Assembly: GCA_002495645.1 (NCBI GenBank)
Contig: DAGF01000016.1
Location: forward strand, 1-27,059
Source of the DNA: Euryarchaeota archaeon UBA549
GTDB lineage: Archaea; Thermoplasmatota; Poseidoniia; Poseidoniales; Poseidoniaceae
Length of the DNA stretch: 27,059 nt
Direction: 5' to 3'
Part shown: piece by piece, positions 25,616 to 27,059 of the stretch
Numbering within the stretch: position 1 is the stretch's first letter
Layout of the letters: every line of letters begins with the position of its first letter
Made by a program: the position numbers and the translations under genes
Notes under the pieces: model-generated
What the model was told of the DNA's origin: nothing
Databases searched by the model: none
Seen by the model: the letters and a program-made list of their open reading frames with translations, nothing else

Positions 25616-26689
25616 ATGGAACGACTCAAGGTCGCTGTGCTCGGCGCAGGCGGTCTTGTGGCCCAACGTCTCCAACAGCGGCTCGCAAACCATCCTTGGT
25701 TCGAATTGGCCGCCGTTGCTGGCTCGCCTCGGTTTCACGAACGTGCACTGCGTGATGTTCCATGGGTGCTTGAAGAGCCACGACCAGAACTGCCCGACCT
25801 GACGGTGGGTGATGTCACCGATGCCTCCACCGTGGCAGACCTCGCCAGCGAGGGCGTTGTCCTCGCCTTTTCCTCCCTGCCAAGAGCACAGGCTGCCGAA
25901 CTCGAGCCCCTATGGGTCAACGGCGGCATCAGCGTTTTTTCCAACGCCAGTGCATTTCGAGGCGTTGAGGGCGTGCCGCTGGTCATCCCGGAAGTGAACC
26001 CTGCAGCACTGGAAAGCGAGGGTGCACCGCTCACCCACGCCTGTGCAACCAACTGCACCTTGCTGCCCCTGATTTTGCCGTTGGCGGCCCTGCATGAGGA
26101 ATACGGCTTGGAGACCTACACCATGCGCAGCGAACAAGGGCTCTCTGGTGGAGGGCACGCCTACATGCAGTCGGCTTTGCAGGCCGGCACCGTCGATCCC
26201 AACATCCCTGGTGAGGCTGAGAAAACGGAGGCGGAATTCAGCCACATCCTTCAGTGGCAGGGTCCGGCCACGCTGGAGTGCAATCGGGTGATGCGAGCCG
26301 ATGGGCATCTCGTCGTTGTCGAGGCGAAATTTGGCCGCACGATGGACGCCAAAGGCGTCCACAAGACGTTGGAATCATGGGCAGAACACCATGCGTTGCC
26401 CGACCTTCCCAGTGCACCGGTCAAGCCTCTTTCGGTCGTGGAGACCATCGAGGCCACCACCCATTTGTTTGCTGATGGGGAAAGCTTTCCCCTCAACCCC
26501 GACCCTTCTGAGAGCCTCGCCGCAGGCATGGCCGTCGTCGTCGGCAACATCAGGTGTCCAGATTCAACCACCGTTCAGTTTGAGGCGTACAGCCACAACA
26601 CCCTCCGAGGCGCTGCTGGCGGGGTCATCTTCCTCGCTGAATTGGCTCACTGGAAGGGTTTGCTCTCAACCAAACCCGTTCACCCGTAG
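25616..26689 (+). CDS. asd: Aspartate-semialdehyde dehydrogenase
   Basis: 357 aa, normal for the family. It reduces aspartyl phosphate to aspartate semialdehyde with NADPH in the pathway to lysine, threonine and methionine. The N-terminal nucleotide-binding loop reads VAVLGAGGLVAQRL, differing from the usual GATGxVG. The catalytic Cys is C147 in CATNCTLLPL (usually NPNCST). SEQGLSGGG corresponds to the QAVSGAG segment, and the catalytic-base His is H231 in CNRVMRADGHLVVVEAKF. The C-terminal AGMAVVVGNIR and HNTLRGAAGG are typical. The gene starts 40 bases after the glycosyltransferase with no convincing ribosome binding site and may have its own promoter. The motif departures are modest and the enzyme is probably active. 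Confidence 0.92.
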   Translation: MERLKVAVLGAGGLVAQRLQQRLANHPWFELAAVAGSPRFHERALRDVPWVLEEPRPELPDLTVGDVTDASTVADLASEGVVLAFSSLPRAQAAELEPLWVNGGISVFSNASAFRGVEGVPLVIPEVNPAALESEGAPLTHACATNCTLLPLILPLAALHEEYGLETYTMRSEQGLSGGGHAYMQSALQAGTVDPNIPGEAEKTEAEFSHILQWQGPATLECNRVMRADGHLVVVEAKFGRTMDAKGVHKTLESWAEHHALPDLPSAPVKPLSVVETIEATTHLFADGESFPLNPDPSESLAAGMAVVVGNIRCPDSTTVQFEAYSHNTLRGAAGGVIFLAELAHWKGLLSTKPVHP

Positions 26690-26729
26690 GGTAAAAGGTC
26701 ACAACCACCTCCTCCTCATCGGTGCCGGG

Positions 26730-27059
26730 ATGGGAATAACCGCAATGATTCCGGACATGACCATCGGTCAACTCACGACCGAGGCAAGCTCTCGTTGGGG
26801 CGAAATTTGGGACCCCCGAGCGACCCGGATGACGATTTTGCTGCTCTGTCCTCGAAAGGAGCGCAAGATGATGGAATTGCATGGCGATATGATCGAACAC
26901 GGCCAGCCCGTTATGGCGGTCTTCCACCGCCCTCGCGCAGAAGCCCACCTCCTCGAGGAACAGGGCTTTGACCCCAGAGCCGCCTCGTTTCAATTCGTCA
27001 ACATCGCCACCGCAGACATGGGCCCATGGATGCAACAACTGGTGAACAACGAGGGTTGG
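26730..27059 (+). CDS. Unrecognised protein, 5' part only
   Basis: An open frame of 110 codons runs from an ATG at 26730 to the window edge without a stop; other in-frame ATGs at 26745 and 26757 are possible starts. The protein looks soluble: an N-terminal hydrophobic strand (RMTILLLCPRKERKMMEL) follows SSRWGEIWDP, then MAVFHRPRAEAHLLEEQGFD and SFQFVNIATADMGPWMQQL. No family motif is recognised. Codon third positions look like those of neighbouring genes, whereas the competing opposite-strand frame over 26625-27038 does not read like a protein. It begins 40 bases after asd in the same direction. Reality of the gene is likely; function is unknown. Confidence 0.6.
   Translation, partial: MGITAMIPDMTIGQLTTEASSRWGEIWDPRATRMTILLLCPRKERKMMELHGDMIEHGQPVMAVFHRPRAEAHLLEEQGFDPRAASFQFVNIATADMGPWMQQLVNNEGW

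Noticed and set aside
25934..25944. T-run (GCGTTTTTTCC) as a possible terminator
   Set aside because: It lies inside the asd coding region and encodes conserved residues.
26625..27038. Minus-strand open frame of 137 codons at the right end
   Set aside because: It is antisense to the end of asd and to the plus-strand frame from 26730. Its composition (many His, Arg, Cys) does not look like a protein.

Overview
The window is a compact, moderately GC-rich stretch of archaeal chromosome. TATA-binding protein, NMD3, a SepF-type cell-division protein, a bifunctional phosphoglucose/phosphomannose isomerase and a single-domain KaiC-like ATPase together indicate an archaeon. The very large secreted PKD-type proteins and subtilase, with cytoplasmic tails, and the Ccm-type cytochrome c maturation genes fit a marine Euryarchaeota lineage such as Marine Group II (Ca. 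Poseidoniales). That lineage call is an inference from gene content; no 16S or database comparison was possible.

Layout. 1-8144 (+): 3' end of tbp, two tandem paralogous surface proteins of about 1,200 aa each, then a SepF-like protein. 8148-8714 (-): a Maf-family nucleotide pyrophosphatase, tail-to-tail with sepF. About 8811-9530 (+): a KaiC-like ATPase. 9533-17410 (-): rhomboid protease, giant subtilase and glmS, read in that order on the minus strand. 17500-21845 (+): an ABC ATPase/membrane fusion (CcmA-CcmB-like), CcmC, a CcmD-like small protein, NMD3 and PGI/PMI. 21839-22462 (-): an M23-type metallopeptidase, overlapping PGI/PMI tail-to-tail. 22535-26689 (+): a polytopic GT-C-like membrane protein, a family 2 glycosyltransferase and aspartate-semialdehyde dehydrogenase. 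26730 to the window end (+): start of an unrecognised gene.

How the genes fit together. Much of the window concerns the cell surface: secreted, sequon-rich, membrane-anchored proteins; two membrane or secreted proteases; sugar-phosphate enzymes that could feed glycan synthesis (GlmS, PGI/PMI); and two glycosyltransferase-type proteins. A second theme is cytochrome c maturation (ccmAB-ccmC-ccmD). The rest is information processing (TBP, NMD3), cell division (SepF) and amino-acid biosynthesis (Asd).

No tRNA, rRNA, CRISPR array, insertion sequence or attachment site was seen. No non-coding stretch reaches 300 bases; the longest are the spacers of about 70-100 bases at 8715-8810, 16256-16342, 17411-17499 and 22463-22534. 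The most notable points are the shared GLPEGW-type cytoplasmic tail of the two surface paralogues, the insertion in TBP repeat 2, the zinc-ribbon tails on the subtilase and rhomboid, the CcmA-CcmB fusion, and a complete M23 active site in a protein without a signal peptide.
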